NCBI GenBank assembly: GCA_946479745.1
Contig: CAMLGZ010000012.1
Coordinates: forward strand, 22,401-86,400
Direction of reading: 5' to 3'
DNA: 64,000 nucleotides
DNA from: an uncultured Pseudoxanthomonas sp.
GTDB taxonomy: Bacteria; Pseudomonadota; Gammaproteobacteria; Xanthomonadales; Xanthomonadaceae
The notes under the pieces: model-generated
Database searches by the model: none
What the model saw: only the letters and a program-made list of their open reading frames with translations
What the model was told of the DNA's origin: nothing
Shown here: positions 1 through 10,015 of the stretch, piece after piece
How the letters are laid out: each line of letters begins with the position of its first letter
Numbering within the stretch: the stretch's first letter is position 1
Position numbers and translations under genes: made by a program

Positions 1-572
1 ATGGCGCGCATGCGGAACGAGCTGAAGGATTCGCCGGTGGTTTCGCGCTGGCGGCCGCTGGGGATCAACCGCAGCCGCGGCACGCCGGTGCGGTAGAGGA
101 TATTGCCGACGTCGATCGAACTGTCTTCCAGATAATCCATCAATCCGCCGCTGGCCGTATCCACGCGCAAGGCGGCGTGCTGCGAAGGATGCAGCACGTC
201 GCAGTCGATCAGCAGCGAAGTCTTGGTGTCGTCGAAGGCGAACGCGGCGGCGAGGTTGCGGGCTACGAAACTGCCGCCGCAGCCATGGCTGATGGGGGCG
301 ACGAGGGTGACGAAATTGCGCTCGCCGCCGGCAGCCAGCAGGCGGGTGCGCAGTTCGCGGAACGCATCGGCTTGTTCGCGCACCGAATCGTTGCGGTGGA
401 TGACGCGGCGGTCTTCCAGCTCGCGCGTGGTCAGCGCCTTCGGTTCGTCGAGCAGTGCGAGCGAGCGGGCCGCATCCACGCGACGGATGGCGCCTTGCGA
501 ACGTTCGGTTTCCTGATTCACTGTCGGTTCCACGATCGGTTCCAGGTTGTCTTGTCGGTTCATGGCGTTCAT
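1..572 (-). CDS. Polysaccharide-locus tyrosine-kinase-like P-loop protein (partial, C-terminus outside window)
   Basis: The first 190 residues are visible; the gene runs off the left edge. It starts with ATG at 570-572, overlapping the stop of the chain-length gene, and a second in-frame ATG lies three codons later. The order export lipoprotein, chain-length protein, P-loop protein matches loci where the third gene is a bacterial tyrosine autokinase (EpsG/CpsD type) that controls polymer length. The P-loop position reads PISHGCGGSF (about residues 93-102), which lacks the usual GK[ST]. The following segment LLIDCDL (about 120-126) fits the Walker A-prime DxD of BY-kinases. Family membership is inferred from context and fold signals; kinase activity is doubtful given the altered loop. 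The tyrosine-rich tail, if any, lies outside the window. Confidence 0.7.
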   Translation of the reverse strand, partial: MNAMNRQDNLEPIVEPTVNQETERSQGAIRRVDAARSLALLDEPKALTTRELEDRRVIHRNDSVREQADAFRELRTRLLAAGGERNFVTLVAPISHGCGGSFVARNLAAAFAFDDTKTSLLIDCDVLHPSQHAALRVDTASGGLMDYLEDSSIDVGNILYRTGVPRLRLIPSGRQRETTGESFSSFRMRA

Positions 573-573
573 G

Positions 574-2160
574 TCACGCCACCATTTGCTTGAAGCCGAA
601 CGCCAGGCCGTACGCCAGCACGACGACGAACAGGATTCCCAGGCTCATCGCCTGGCGCAGGCGCAGGCGACGCTGGTCGCGCGGGGTGCGGTAGAGCGGC
701 ACCACGGTCAGCAGCTGGCGATCGGAAAGCTTCTGCAATTGATTGGCCGAGCGGATGCGGGGATCGAAGCGCACCCGCAGGAACAGCAGGGCCAGCGGCA
801 CGACCACCGCCATCAGCAGGCCGGCGATGGCGAAATGCAGGAAGCGCAAACCGGTGGGACGCAGCGGCATGATCGCCGGATCCTGCACGCGCAGGGTCAG
901 GCCGCGCTCTTCGCGGTCCAGTTCCATCGAGACGCGCGCGTTCTCGCGGCGGCGCAGCAGGTCCTGGTAGATGTCCCGATTGACCTCGTAATCGCGGGTC
1001 AGCTCGGCAAGGGCGCTTTCCGAAGCGGCGATGCGGCGGCTGCGGCCCAGTTCTTCGTCCAGCAGCGATTCGGCGATGCCCATGCGCGATTGGGTGGCGG
1101 CCATTTCGCGGCGCGCTTGTCCCTGCTGGCTGCGCAGTTCCTGGTACAGCGGATTCATCTGCGCATCGTCGAACGGGCTGGCGGTTTTCGGCGCGGCCGC
1201 GCGGCGCTGCTCTTCATCGCGCATCGACTGCTGGATATCGGCCATCTGGTGGCGGATACGCACTACGTCCGGATATTGCTCGGTGTAGGTCAGCAACAGG
1301 CGGTCCAGCTGACCCTGCAGCTCGAGCAATTGCCCGCGGTACAGGCTCTCGCGGGTCTGCACGGCGGTGACGGCCGATTCGCCGGAAAGCTGCGAGGTGA
1401 TGGCGCTCTCGCGCGAGCGCTGCTCCAGCAACGACATGCGGGTCTGTTCGACCTGCGTACGCAGCGCGCTGATGCGGGTGCTGGCGTCGGTGGCGCTGCC
1501 GGGCTGCGCATCGGCATTGGCCGAACGGTACTGCTGCAGGTTGTCTTCGGCGTCGGTGAGTTTCTTGTGGTAGTCGTTCACGCGCGCATCGATGAACTGG
1601 TAGGCCTCGCGGCTCTCGCGGCCCTTGGTGGCCAGGCTTTCCTTGATGAACATCGCGCCCAGGCGTTCGGTGACCTTGTAGGTGCGCTGCGCATCGGAAT
1701 CGCGGTAGGTGATTTCCACCAGGTCCGGACGGGAGGCGCGGATGGTGATGCGCTCCTTCAGTTCCTCGAGCAGATGGTCGCGTTGCAGGGGAGTGGGATT
1801 GTCTTCGAGCCAGCCGCCAACCTTCAACGCGTCGTCGAGCACCTTGCGGCTGTAGATCACCTGGCGCGCGATGCCGGCGCGGTCGGTGACGCCGGTAGCC
1901 ACGGCGCGGCCTTCCAGCAGGGGCTGGATGATGTCGCTTTCCTGGGCCAGGATGGTGGTGGAGGCGGTGTAGTTCTTCGGCAGCAGGAACAGTCCTGCGA
2001 ACAGGGTCAGCAAGGCGATACCCGCGAAGATCGCGACCAACGCCAGTGTGTGGCGGCGGCCTTCGTTCAGCAGGATCGGTACGATCTCGTTCGGGGCAAG
2101 GGCGGTGGAAGGCCGATTGACGGCCGTTGAACGGCGTCCGGGAAGTGCTTCTGCGCTCAT
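574..2160 (-). CDS. Wzz/GumC-type polysaccharide chain-length determinant
   Basis: This 528-residue inner-membrane protein should set the length of an exported polysaccharide and bridge the export channel to the cytoplasmic kinase-like partner. A first membrane helix lies at about residues 39-60. A long periplasmic region rich in coiled-coil heptads follows (about 190-400), then a second helix with the PLRPTGL proline motif just before it, and a third hydrophobic segment at the very C-terminus (about 505-525). Length and layout resemble the chain-length proteins of XrtA/PEP-CTERM-associated loci; that assignment is inference because no exosortase is in view. The ATG at 2158-2160 overlaps the stop of the export lipoprotein gene, so the two are translationally coupled. 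Confidence 0.85.
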   Translation of the reverse strand: MSAEALPGRRSTAVNRPSTALAPNEIVPILLNEGRRHTLALVAIFAGIALLTLFAGLFLLPKNYTASTTILAQESDIIQPLLEGRAVATGVTDRAGIARQVIYSRKVLDDALKVGGWLEDNPTPLQRDHLLEELKERITIRASRPDLVEITYRDSDAQRTYKVTERLGAMFIKESLATKGRESREAYQFIDARVNDYHKKLTDAEDNLQQYRSANADAQPGSATDASTRISALRTQVEQTRMSLLEQRSRESAITSQLSGESAVTAVQTRESLYRGQLLELQGQLDRLLLTYTEQYPDVVRIRHQMADIQQSMRDEEQRRAAAPKTASPFDDAQMNPLYQELRSQQGQARREMAATQSRMGIAESLLDEELGRSRRIAASESALAELTRDYEVNRDIYQDLLRRRENARVSMELDREERGLTLRVQDPAIMPLRPTGLRFLHFAIAGLLMAVVVPLALLFLRVRFDPRIRSANQLQKLSDRQLLTVVPLYRTPRDQRRLRLRQAMSLGILFVVVLAYGLAFGFKQMVA

Positions 2161-2783
2161 CAGAACGTGCGCTCGGGAATGGTGATGACGTCGCCCGGCG
2201 AGACCGGGAAGTTGGTCGACAGATCGCCGCGGTTGAGGATCTTGTCCAGGCGCACCGCGTAGGTTTCGGTGCCTTCGCCCGACTTGCGATAAAGCTCGGA
2301 GCGGTCGCCCGCGGCGAACTCGGTCACACCGCCGGCGGCCAGCACTGCATCGAGCACGGTCATGCCGGGGCGATAGGGAATCGAAATCGGTTGCCGCACG
2401 GCGCCAGTGACGCGGACGCGAGACAGGTATTCATGGCTGCGCAGGTCGGTGAGGATCACCGCGACCTGCGGGTCGCGCACGAAGCTTGCGAGTTTGGCCT
2501 GAATATCCTTGGCTACTTCGGCTGGCGTATGGCCGCCTGCGGCGACATCGCCGACCAGCGGCACCGAGATCATGCCGTCGGGACGCACCGGTACGGTGAT
2601 GCCCAGTTCCGGATTACGCCAGACCGACACCTGCACGATGTCGTCGACGCCGATTTTGTACGAGTCGACTGCTGTGGCGGTCGCCTGTATGGGTGGGGGC
2701 GTTTTCCCGCCGCCGCTGCTTGCGCAGGCGGTCAGCAGAAGCGACAGGCAGATGGCCGTCAGGCCGACGATAGAGCGCAACAT
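2160..2783 (-). CDS. Outer-membrane polysaccharide export lipoprotein (Wza/GumB/EpsE-like)
   Basis: A 207-residue lipoprotein expected to form or contribute to the outer-membrane export channel. The N-terminus is a lipoprotein signal with lipobox LLTAC (Cys20). A poly_export domain follows from about residue 43 (YKIGVDDIVQVSVWRNPEL is typical), then one SLBB-like beta-grasp domain from about residue 120 (RVTGAVRQP). It is shorter than Wza (about 380 residues) because it has a single SLBB repeat and no C-terminal amphipathic helix, which is usual for GumB/EpsE proteins. It is the first gene of the visible three-gene run and is overlapped by the chain-length gene. Confidence 0.88.
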   Translation of the reverse strand: MLRSIVGLTAICLSLLLTACASSGGGKTPPPIQATATAVDSYKIGVDDIVQVSVWRNPELGITVPVRPDGMISVPLVGDVAAGGHTPAEVAKDIQAKLASFVRDPQVAVILTDLRSHEYLSRVRVTGAVRQPISIPYRPGMTVLDAVLAAGGVTEFAAGDRSELYRKSGEGTETYAVRLDKILNRGDLSTNFPVSPGDVITIPERTF

Positions 2784-3013
2784 TCCATTTCCCCTGTGTT
2801 GGTCACGTCAACTAGAACGCCGAAGGCATGCTGTTCCGGACAAGGGAAACCTGAATTAAGAGCTGTTAGCGACCCCCGGTTGCTCCGTCGCGGCGGTCAG
2901 ACGCTCGCGCGCAGCTTGAACAGGCCGCCGGCCTATCGCGGCGCCAGGCACAAACGCCTGACGGCCGCAACGCCGCAACGGGACCTATCCCGATAGCGTT
3001 AACAGGCCCTGGG

Positions 3014-4021
3014 TCAGGTCTGGTAGAAGTCCCGGTACCAGTCCACGAAACGGCGCACGCCGGTTTCGATGGAGGTAGAAGGCGAATAGTCGGTGTCGCG
3101 CTGCAGGGCGCTGACGTCGGCGTAGGTGTCGGGCACGTCGCCGGGTTGCAGCGGCAGCAGGTTGCGTTCGGCCTTGCGGCCCAGGCAGTCCTCCAGTACC
3201 TCGATATAGCGCAACAGTTGCACCGGCTGGTGGTTGCCGATGTTGTAGACGCGGTAGGGCGCGGTGGAGCTGGCGGGGGTGGGAGCCAGCGGGTCGTAGC
3301 TCGGGTCGGGCCCGGGCACGCGGTCCAGCGTGCGGATAACGCCTTCGACGATGTCGTCGACGTAGGTGAAGTCTCGGGTGTGATGGCCGTGGTTGAACAC
3401 GTCGATGGGCTCGCCCGCCAATATCCTGCGGGTGAACAGGAACAGCGCCATGTCCGGGCGGCCCCACGGTCCGTAGACGGTGAAGAAGCGCAGGCCGGTA
3501 GTGGGCAGGCCGAACAGATGGCTATAGGTGTGGGCCATCAGTTCGTTGGCCTTCTTGGTGGCCGCGTACATGCTGACCGGATGGTCCACGCTGTCTTCCA
3601 CGGAGAAGGGCAGTTTTTTGTTGGCGCCGTAGACCGAGCTCGAAGACGCGTACACCAGATGCTCGATGCCGCGATGACGGCAGGCTTCCAGGATGTTGAG
3701 GAAGCCGACGATGTTGCTTTCCACGTAGGCCTGCGGGTTTTCCAACGAGTAGCGCACGCCGGCCTGCGCGGCCAGGTTGACCACGCGTTGCGGCTTGAAT
3801 CGGTCGAAGGCCGCTTCCAATGCAGGGCGGTCTTCCAGCGAGGCCTGCACGAAGCCGAAGCCATCCAGCGGCAGCAGTTTGTCCAGGCGCGCCTGTTTCA
3901 GGCGCGGGTCGTAGTAGGGATTGAGGTTGTCGTAGCCCAGCACCTCATCGCCGCGGGCCAACAGGCGCTGGCTCAAGTGTGAGCCGATGAAACCGGCGGC
4001 GCCGGTGACCAGTACACGCAT
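3014..4021 (-). CDS. NAD-dependent nucleotide-sugar 4-epimerase (UDP-glucuronate/UDP-GalNAcA type)
   Basis: A 335-residue extended short-chain dehydrogenase that should interconvert C4 epimers of a UDP-uronic acid. It has the Rossmann motif GAAGFIG (residues 7-13), the active-site Ser run YASSSS (124-129) and the catalytic YxxxK as YAATK (Tyr152, Lys156). The sequence [12 protein letters not shown] is characteristic of the CapI/UDP-glucuronate 4-epimerase branch. It lies 81 bases behind a UDP-sugar C6 dehydrogenase on the same strand, so the pair could convert UDP-GlcNAc (or UDP-Glc) to its uronate and then epimerise it, as TviB/TviC do. The exact substrate cannot be read from the sequence. 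Confidence 0.85.
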   Translation of the reverse strand: MRVLVTGAAGFIGSHLSQRLLARGDEVLGYDNLNPYYDPRLKQARLDKLLPLDGFGFVQASLEDRPALEAAFDRFKPQRVVNLAAQAGVRYSLENPQAYVESNIVGFLNILEACRHRGIEHLVYASSSSVYGANKKLPFSVEDSVDHPVSMYAATKKANELMAHTYSHLFGLPTTGLRFFTVYGPWGRPDMALFLFTRRILAGEPIDVFNHGHHTRDFTYVDDIVEGVIRTLDRVPGPDPSYDPLAPTPASSTAPYRVYNIGNHQPVQLLRYIEVLEDCLGRKAERNLLPLQPGDVPDTYADVSALQRDTDYSPSTSIETGVRRFVDWYRDFYQT

Positions 4022-4102
4022 TTCAGGGCATCTCCGTGGATCGCAGGCGTCAGTCTATTACAGACGGCGATCGACACTCTCACTGGGCGGTTTCCGACTG
4101 TC

Positions 4103-5392
4103 TTAAAGGCAGTCGTCGACGCTCTGCCGGGGTAGGGCGCGCTTGACGTCGAACAGGACCGCATCGGGCTTGCCGAAGGCGCGGATGCCGTCGGCGCCCA
4201 GCGCGATGAACTCCCGATGCGAGACCGCCAGGATGATCGCGTCGTACTTGCCCTGCTCGGGTTGGGCGATCATCTCCAGGCCGTATTCGTGCCGTGCTTC
4301 GTCCGCGTTCACCCACGGATCGTGGATATGCACGTTGGCGTTGTAGCTGCGCAGCTCGGCCACGATATCCACCACTCGCGTATTGCGCACGTCGGGGCAG
4401 TTTTCCTTGAAGGCCAGGCCCAGCACCAGGATGTTGGATTGGGTGGTCTGCAAATTGCGTTTCGCCATCAGTTTGGCGGTGCGGCGGGCGACGTGGCTGC
4501 CCATGCCGTCGTTGATGCGGCGTCCGGCCAGGATCACGTCGGGGTGGTAGCCGATCTGCTGCGCCTTGTGGGTCAGGTAATAGGGGTCCACGCCGATGCA
4601 GTGGCCGCCGACCAGACCAGGGCGGAAGGGCAGGAAGTTCCACTTGGTGCCGGCCGCTTCCAGCACTTCATGGGTATCGATGCCCAGGCGGTGGAAGATC
4701 AGCGCCAGTTCGTTGATCAGGGCGATGTTGACATCGCGCTGGGTGTTCTCGATCACCTTGGCCGCCTCTGCCACGCGGATGCTGGAGGTCTTGTGCGTGC
4801 CGGCGGTGATGATCTGGCGGTACAGGTCGTCGATGAAATCCGCGGCCTCGGCGGTGGAGCCGGAGGTCACCTTCATGATCGTCTCCAGGCGGTGCTGCTT
4901 GTCGCCCGGGTTGATGCGTTCGGGGCTGTAGCCGGCGTAGAAGTCCTGGTTGAAGGTCAGGCCCGATTCGGCCTCGATGATAGGCACGCAGACTTCCTCG
5001 GTCGCCCCGGGGTAGACCGTGGATTCGTAAATCGCTACGCCGCCTTTGCCGATCGCGCGACCCACCGTGCGGCTGGCCGATTCCAGCGGCCGCAGGTCGG
5101 GCCGTTTGTAGTCGTCGATCGGGGTGGGCACGGTGATGATGAAGACGTTGCAGCCCTTCAGTTCTTCCGGATCGTTGGCGAAGCTGAGGTTCGCCGCTTC
5201 GCGCAGTTCCTGTTCCGGGACCTCCAGCGTATGGTCGTGGTGCTGGCGCAGTTCGGCCACGCGCTTGGCGTTGATATCGAACCCGAGCGTCTTGAACTTG
5301 CGTCCGAAGGTGGCTGCCAGCGGCAGGCCCACATAACCCAGGCCGATGACGGCGATGCTGATCTGGTCGCGCGAAGGCAGTGCGGCATCCAT
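4103..5392 (-). CDS. Nucleotide-sugar C6 dehydrogenase (TviB/WbpA-like, UDP-GlcNAc or related)
   Basis: A 429-residue UDP-glucose/GDP-mannose dehydrogenase family enzyme that oxidises C6 of a UDP-sugar to the uronic acid with two NAD. The N-terminal Rossmann motif is GLGYVGLP, and the catalytic cysteine sits in [12 protein letters not shown] (Cys265 from the chosen start). The C-terminal UDP-binding domain contains [16 protein letters not shown]. The open frame extends 59 codons upstream, but the ATG at 5390-5392 is preferred because homologues begin just before the dinucleotide-binding strand. AFKEN..DVRN and the length favour the TviB (UDP-GlcNAc) branch over UDP-glucose dehydrogenase; this is moderately supported. 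It likely works with the epimerase downstream. Confidence 0.87.
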   Translation of the reverse strand: MDAALPSRDQISIAVIGLGYVGLPLAATFGRKFKTLGFDINAKRVAELRQHHDHTLEVPEQELREAANLSFANDPEELKGCNVFIITVPTPIDDYKRPDLRPLESASRTVGRAIGKGGVAIYESTVYPGATEEVCVPIIEAESGLTFNQDFYAGYSPERINPGDKQHRLETIMKVTSGSTAEAADFIDDLYRQIITAGTHKTSSIRVAEAAKVIENTQRDVNIALINELALIFHRLGIDTHEVLEAAGTKWNFLPFRPGLVGGHCIGVDPYYLTHKAQQIGYHPDVILAGRRINDGMGSHVARRTAKLMAKRNLQTTQSNILVLGLAFKENCPDVRNTRVVDIVAELRSYNANVHIHDPWVNADEARHEYGLEMIAQPEQGKYDAIILAVSHREFIALGADGIRAFGKPDAVLFDVKRALPRQSVDDCL

Positions 5393-5638
5393 ACGGAAGG
5401 TGGCTCTCGTCTGTAGGTGGGCATACCGGTGAAAGCATGCGGATTGGCGGACGGAGTCTAGCCGATGCCGTCTGCAGGCGTGCTGCACACGGTGGAAGCG
5501 GAATCCCCCTTGTTGGACGACAAAACGCGCAAAACGCCTTGCTGAGGACAAGCGCGGCGTTTGTCCCATGCCGCTGCCGTATTGCGTAAACCTCTAGTGC
5601 CGGAGCGAATGCCGTCCGGTCCACCAGGGGAATCGACC
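5393..5638. promoter_or_regulatory. Divergent intergenic region between the UDP-sugar dehydrogenase gene and galE
   Basis: These 246 bases separate two divergently read sugar-nucleotide genes, so they should contain both promoters. No ORF here looks real. A short hairpin, GGACAA then TTGTCC around 5548-5568, is visible about 70 bases before galE. The galE ribosome site is CAGGGGAA about eight bases before its ATG. No convincing -10/-35 pair stands out. Confidence 0.4.
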
Positions 5639-6691
5639 ATGCGCATCCTGCTTTGCGGCGGAACCGGCTATATCGGTTGCCATACCTATCTGGTACTGAC
5701 CGCGCGCGGGCATGAAGTGACCCTGGCGGACAATTTCAGCAACAGCTCTCCGCAAGTGCTGCACCGGCTGGAGACGTTGACCGGATCGTCCGTCGGTTTT
5801 CATCGCACCGACATGCGCGATCGTACCGCGCTGGCGCGCCTTTTTTCCATACGCCGGTTCGATGCGGTGATCCACTTCGCCGCGCTCAAAGCGGTCGGCG
5901 AATCCTGCGAGCGGCCTCTGGACTATTTCGACAACAACATCAGCGGCACCATCAACCTGCTGCAGGCTATGCGCGAAGCGGATGTGCGGAATCTGGTATT
6001 CAGCTCATCGGCGACGGTTTATGGCGACCCCGAGCGCCTGCCCATCGGCGAAGACGCGCGCCTGCAGGTCACCAATCCCTACGGGCGTACCAAACTGGTG
6101 ATGGAGGAGTTGATCGGCGACGTATGCCGGGCCGATCCGTCGTTCCGGGCCGCGAACCTGCGTTACTTCAATCCGGTCGGCGCGCACGACTCTGGCATGG
6201 TCGGCGAGGACCCCGGCGGCATTCCCAACAATCTGATGCCCTACATCTGCCAGGTGGCGGTGGGGCTGCGCGAACAGCTGAGCGTGTTCGGCGGCGATTG
6301 GCCCACCCTCGACGGCACCGGCGTGCGCGACTATATCCACGTGATGGATCTGGCCCGCGCCCATGCCGATGCCTTGGACTATCTGGCCCGCGAGGACCGC
6401 AACCTCACCGTCAATCTGGGCACCGGGCGCGGCGTAAGCGTGCTGGAACTGGTGCGCGGGTTCGAGAAAGCTTCAGGACGCAGCATTCCGTACCGGATCG
6501 TCGACCGGCGCGAAGGCGACGTCGCCGAAGTGTATGCCGATCCTTCGCTCGCCCAACGATTGCTGGGCTGGCGCGCCGAACTGGATGTCGATGCCATGTG
6601 CCGCGATGCCTGGCGTTGGCAGTCGCTCAACCCGCAGGGTTACGCCTCACTGCTCGCGGCCGAGCCCAACAAGGCAGCGGTTACCGCCTGA
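5639..6691 (+). CDS. galE: UDP-glucose 4-epimerase
   Basis: A 350-residue cytoplasmic epimerase that interconverts UDP-glucose and UDP-galactose with bound NAD, feeding lipopolysaccharide and exopolysaccharide synthesis. It shows GGTGYIG (residues 7-13), FSSSATVYGDP with Ser124, and the catalytic YGRTK (Tyr148, Lys152). The GalE-typical sequences HFAALKAVGES and GVRDYIHVMDLA are present. The ATG at 5639 is chosen over an upstream in-frame start because it has a good ribosome site (CAGGGGAA) and begins right at the first beta strand. Its last 52 bases overlap, on the opposite strand, the end of the hydrolase gene. Confidence 0.95.
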   Translation: MRILLCGGTGYIGCHTYLVLTARGHEVTLADNFSNSSPQVLHRLETLTGSSVGFHRTDMRDRTALARLFSIRRFDAVIHFAALKAVGESCERPLDYFDNNISGTINLLQAMREADVRNLVFSSSATVYGDPERLPIGEDARLQVTNPYGRTKLVMEELIGDVCRADPSFRAANLRYFNPVGAHDSGMVGEDPGGIPNNLMPYICQVAVGLREQLSVFGGDWPTLDGTGVRDYIHVMDLARAHADALDYLAREDRNLTVNLGTGRGVSVLELVRGFEKASGRSIPYRIVDRREGDVAEVYADPSLAQRLLGWRAELDVDAMCRDAWRWQSLNPQGYASLLAAEPNKAAVTA

Positions 6692-7497
6692 GGCTGTTTC
6701 ATCCATGCGAAGTGGTTTGCGCTCGTACCCAGCGCGGTGCGGTCCAGAACCCGGAGGGTCGCTGTCGCTCGAGGCATCTTGTCCAGCAGAGCCTGCATCG
6801 AGCGGCGCGGGGCGAACCAGTCGTCTTTCAGCAACACCGCCTGGGTTCGCGCTTCGACGCGGGACAACGCCTGCTCGAGATCCGTTTCCATGCCGGCAGC
6901 CGCGTAGCGGTTGCTGAGGCCCACGTTCGCCCAGTCGCGCATCAGGCTGCGCGCCTCGTCGCCCGCAAAGCCGAAGCGTCTGCCATGGAAGACGCCACGC
7001 CGGTCGGCGATCCACGGTACGAACTGGAACGCGAAGGGAAAGACGCAACGTTTCGGCGCAGGGAAGGTCCGCCAGTACGGCGAACCGCTGGCCACCAGCC
7101 AAAGGCGGTCGAACGCATCGGGATGCAGGCCCAGGTAGCACGCCGCGAACTGCGCGCCGATGCTGTGGCCGCCGATGATGCGTTCCTTCACGCTGCAGTG
7201 TTCGGCCATGGCGGCGTGGCTGCGCGCGATATCCAGGCTCAGTATCTGCTTGTAGCCCCAGTCGACCTCGCGGCTCGGGCGCAGGCTGCTGCTGCCGTTG
7301 CCGCGCATTTCCTGCAGGAACACCGCAATGCCCTTCGCTGCCAGCGCGTCGGCGAAGGGAAGGTAATGCCGCGCCGCCACGCCCAGCGCCGGCAGCCACA
7401 GCAACGAAGCCTGCGGTTGTGCGGGAATGCGTGCGATGAGGTTGTAGCGGTGGCCGTCGTCCGTGGACAGCGGAATATCGAGTTCCTGAATGCTCAT
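6640..7497 (-). CDS. Alpha/beta hydrolase of unknown substrate
   Basis: A 285-residue alpha/beta hydrolase fold protein. The nucleophile elbow is GGHSIGAQ near residue 110, where Ser is the likely nucleophile. A C-terminal HFAWM supplies a plausible catalytic His, and the DDWFAP segment a plausible acid. It resembles YdeN/serine-aminopeptidase-like hydrolases annotated only by fold; the substrate is unknown. The ATG at 7495-7497 overlaps the thiD stop, making it the last gene of the XRE-SulP-thiD operon. Its stop (TAA, 6640-6642) lies inside the 3-prime end of galE on the other strand, a 52-base convergent overlap. Confidence 0.8.
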   Translation of the reverse strand: MSIQELDIPLSTDDGHRYNLIARIPAQPQASLLWLPALGVAARHYLPFADALAAKGIAVFLQEMRGNGSSSLRPSREVDWGYKQILSLDIARSHAAMAEHCSVKERIIGGHSIGAQFAACYLGLHPDAFDRLWLVASGSPYWRTFPAPKRCVFPFAFQFVPWIADRRGVFHGRRFGFAGDEARSLMRDWANVGLSNRYAAAGMETDLEQALSRVEARTQAVLLKDDWFAPRRSMQALLDKMPRATATLRVLDRTALGTSANHFAWMKQPQAVTAALLGSAASSEA

Positions 7498-8300
7498 CGT
7501 GCGGGCGCCGCTCCGAAGTGATCTAGCACCACGATGTCGCCGCGTCCGGGACGATAGCCTTTGCGCAGAGCGGCGTGCACGTAATCCGACGCCGCGGAGC
7601 AGGCTTCGCTCAGCGCAAGGCCCCGGCACAGGTTGGCCGCGATCGCCGAGGCCAGCGTGCAGCCGGTGCCGTGGGCTTCGAGACGCAAGCGCGGGTGCGC
7701 GATCCCGACGATGCCCGTGGAGTCGGCGAACAGATCGACCACCTCGCCGTCGCCCGGCAGGTGGCCGCCTTTCAGAAACACGGCTGCGGCTCCCAGCGAC
7801 AGCAGTTCTGTAGCGGCCGTACGCATCCCTTCAGGATCGGCGATGGCGTGGCCCAGCAGCAGTTCGGCTTCGGGCAGGTTGGGCGTGATCACCGAAGCGA
7901 GCGGAATCAGGTGCTGCCGCAGAGCATCCAGTGCGGCGTCTTCCAGCAGTTTCGCGCCGCTGGTCGCCACCATCACCGGGTCCAGAACGATGAAGGCCGG
8001 CTTGTGCGTCCGCAATGCGTCGGCGACCGCCACAATCACCTCCGCATTCGCCAGCATCCCCAGCTTGACCGCACCGATATCGAAATCCTCGAAGCAGGCT
8101 TCTATCTGCGCGCGCAGGAAATCCACCGGCGGAACATTGACCGCAGTGACTCCGCGCGTGTGCTGCGCGGTCAGCGCGGCGATGACCGATAGTCCGTGCA
8201 CGCCGTGTGCAGCGAAAGTCTTCAGGTCGGCCTGGATACCGGCGCCGCCACCGGAATCGGAGCCGGCGATGGTCAATGCGGAGAGGGTTTGCGCGCTCAA
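7494..8300 (-). CDS. thiD: Hydroxymethylpyrimidine/phosphomethylpyrimidine kinase
   Basis: A 268-residue ribokinase-like kinase that phosphorylates HMP and HMP-P for thiamine synthesis. Signature sequences are the N-terminal [17 protein letters not shown] and the C-terminal [15 protein letters not shown], where the Cys/Thr-rich anion hole and general base normally sit. The length equals standalone ThiD, with no fused ThiE. No other thiamine gene and no TPP riboswitch are visible nearby. Instead the gene is wedged between a SulP transporter and a hydrolase with four-base ATGA overlaps on both sides, so its expression should follow the XRE-led operon. Confidence 0.93.
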   Translation of the reverse strand: MSAQTLSALTIAGSDSGGGAGIQADLKTFAAHGVHGLSVIAALTAQHTRGVTAVNVPPVDFLRAQIEACFEDFDIGAVKLGMLANAEVIVAVADALRTHKPAFIVLDPVMVATSGAKLLEDAALDALRQHLIPLASVITPNLPEAELLLGHAIADPEGMRTAATELLSLGAAAVFLKGGHLPGDGEVVDLFADSTGIVGIAHPRLRLEAHGTGCTLASAIAANLCRGLALSEACSAASDYVHAALRKGYRPGRGDIVVLDHFGAAPAR

Positions 8301-10015
8301 GCGTCGGTGGCCTTTGTGTTTCCGTCGGGATCGACCAGGGTTTCGGCCAACTGCAGCGCCGCTTCGAAATCCGCAACGAAATGCAGTTCCCCTTCACGCA
8401 GGTCCAGCCCCATCTTACGGACAACCTGACGCGGTTGGGCCTGCAGACCCGAGATGATCAGAAAGATGCCGCGGCGGCGGCAACGGTCGAGCAGCGTTTT
8501 CAACGCATGCACGCCGCTGGCGTCGATGATCGGCACCAGGCGCATGCGCAGGATGAAGACCTTCGGAGGTTCGAAGAACTGATCGAGGAGTTCGTCCAAC
8601 CGGCTGGCCGCGCCGAAGAACAACGGTCCGCTGATCTGGAATGCTTCCACGCCTTCGGGCAGACGCGCCCGTTGCGTCGGATCGGCGCCGCTCGCGCGGT
8701 CGTCGCCGTTCTCGTCGATCAGCTTGATTCCGGAACTGACTTCGAACGCATCGGCCATGCGGAACATGAAGACGAAGGCCGCAGCCACGATTCCCGCCTC
8801 GATGGCGATGGTCAGGTCGAAGAACACCGTCAGGAAAAAGGTCAGCAGCAGCACCAGCCGATCGCCTTTGGGCGCCGACATCGTGTGCCGGAAATGCTGG
8901 TGTTCGCTCATGTTCCAGGCCACCACCAGCAGCACCGCCGCCAGCGCGGCCAGCGGCACGTAGCGCATCCATGGCGTCAGCAGCAGCATGAAAACCAGCA
9001 GGAAAGCGGCGTGCAGCATGCCTGCTACCGGCGAGCGCCCGCCGGCGCGTATGTTGGTGGCGGTGCGGGCGATGGCGCCCGTGGCGGGCAAACCGCCGAA
9101 CAGCGCCGCACCCACGTTGGCCACGCCCTGCGCCACCAGTTCGCCATTGGAGCGATGGCGTCCGCCGGTCATGCCATCGGCTACCACCGCCGACAGCAGG
9201 GATTCGACGCCGGCCAGGAAGGCGATGGTGAAGGCGCTGGGCAATAGTTCGAAAGTGCGCTCGAAGGGGATGCGCGGAAAATCGAAGACCGGTAACGCCG
9301 ACGGCAAACTGCCGAAGCGGCTGCCGATGGTTTCGGCCGGCATCGCGAACGCGATGCAGACGCCGGTGCAGACCAGCAGAGCGATCAGAAAACCGGGCCA
9401 GTTCGGCTTCCAGCGCCGCAGCGCGACGATGATGGCAAGGCCCAATACCGCAAGCGCGACCGCCGCCGGTTGCGTGGTCGCGATGTGCCTGGCGTAAGCG
9501 GACCAGCGTGCGAAGAACTCCGCCGGCACGCTTTCCATCCGCAATCCCAGCACATCCTTGACCTGGCTGGAAAAGATGCTGACCGCGATACCCGCGGTGA
9601 AGCCGGTGATTACCGGTTGCGGCATGTACTTCATCAGCGTGCCCAGGCGTAGCAGACCGGCGCCGATCAGCATCAGCCCGGCCAGCAGCGTGCACAGGAC
9701 CAGGCCGCCGAAGCCGAATTTCTGGATCACCACGAATACGACTGGAATGAAGGCCGCCGTGGGCCCGCCGATCTGCACCCGCGATCCGCCCAGCGCGGAG
9801 ATCAGGAAGCCGGCGATGATCGCGGTATACAGGCCTTTTTCCGGCGTGGTGCCGCTGGCGATGGCCAGCGCCATGGCCAAGGGCAGCGCGACGATGGCAA
9901 CAGTGAGCCCGGCGATGGCGTCGGCGCGCAGGTCGGTCCAGTGGTAGCCGCCACGCAGAACGGTGTACAACTTCGGCACGAACATGCGTCCGTACTGCGC
10001 GGCGTTCATCGACAT
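8297..10015 (-). CDS. SulP/SLC26-family anion transporter with STAS domain
   Basis: A 572-residue inner-membrane transporter. The N-terminal two-thirds is a multi-helix SulP core; the SulP signature region is around [20 protein letters not shown], and [13 protein letters not shown] is the conserved loop of helix 3. The cytoplasmic STAS domain occupies about residues 450-550 and contains IDASG, like the conserved DSSG of anti-sigma antagonists. Family members carry sulfate, bicarbonate, dicarboxylates or other anions; the substrate here is not decidable by eye. The gene is overlapped upstream by a small XRE regulator and downstream by thiD (ATGA), suggesting a single regulated message. Confidence 0.9.
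   Translation of the reverse strand: MSMNAAQYGRMFVPKLYTVLRGGYHWTDLRADAIAGLTVAIVALPLAMALAIASGTTPEKGLYTAIIAGFLISALGGSRVQIGGPTAAFIPVVFVVIQKFGFGGLVLCTLLAGLMLIGAGLLRLGTLMKYMPQPVITGFTAGIAVSIFSSQVKDVLGLRMESVPAEFFARWSAYARHIATTQPAAVALAVLGLAIIVALRRWKPNWPGFLIALLVCTGVCIAFAMPAETIGSRFGSLPSALPVFDFPRIPFERTFELLPSAFTIAFLAGVESLLSAVVADGMTGGRHRSNGELVAQGVANVGAALFGGLPATGAIARTATNIRAGGRSPVAGMLHAAFLLVFMLLLTPWMRYVPLAALAAVLLVVAWNMSEHQHFRHTMSAPKGDRLVLLLTFFLTVFFDLTIAIEAGIVAAAFVFMFRMADAFEVSSGIKLIDENGDDRASGADPTQRARLPEGVEAFQISGPLFFGAASRLDELLDQFFEPPKVFILRMRLVPIIDASGVHALKTLLDRCRRRGIFLIISGLQAQPRQVVRKMGLDLREGELHFVADFEAALQLAETLVDPDGNTKATDA

Noticed and set aside
547..2130. Long open frame on the plus strand opposite the chain-length gene
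   Set aside because: Its product is rich in Gln, His, Gly and Arg with no domain, and the minus frame has clear membrane helices and family motifs. It is the antisense shadow of a GC-rich gene.
4217..5416. 399-codon plus-strand frame over the UDP-sugar dehydrogenase gene
   Set aside because: The opposite strand carries intact Rossmann and catalytic-Cys motifs; the plus product has none.
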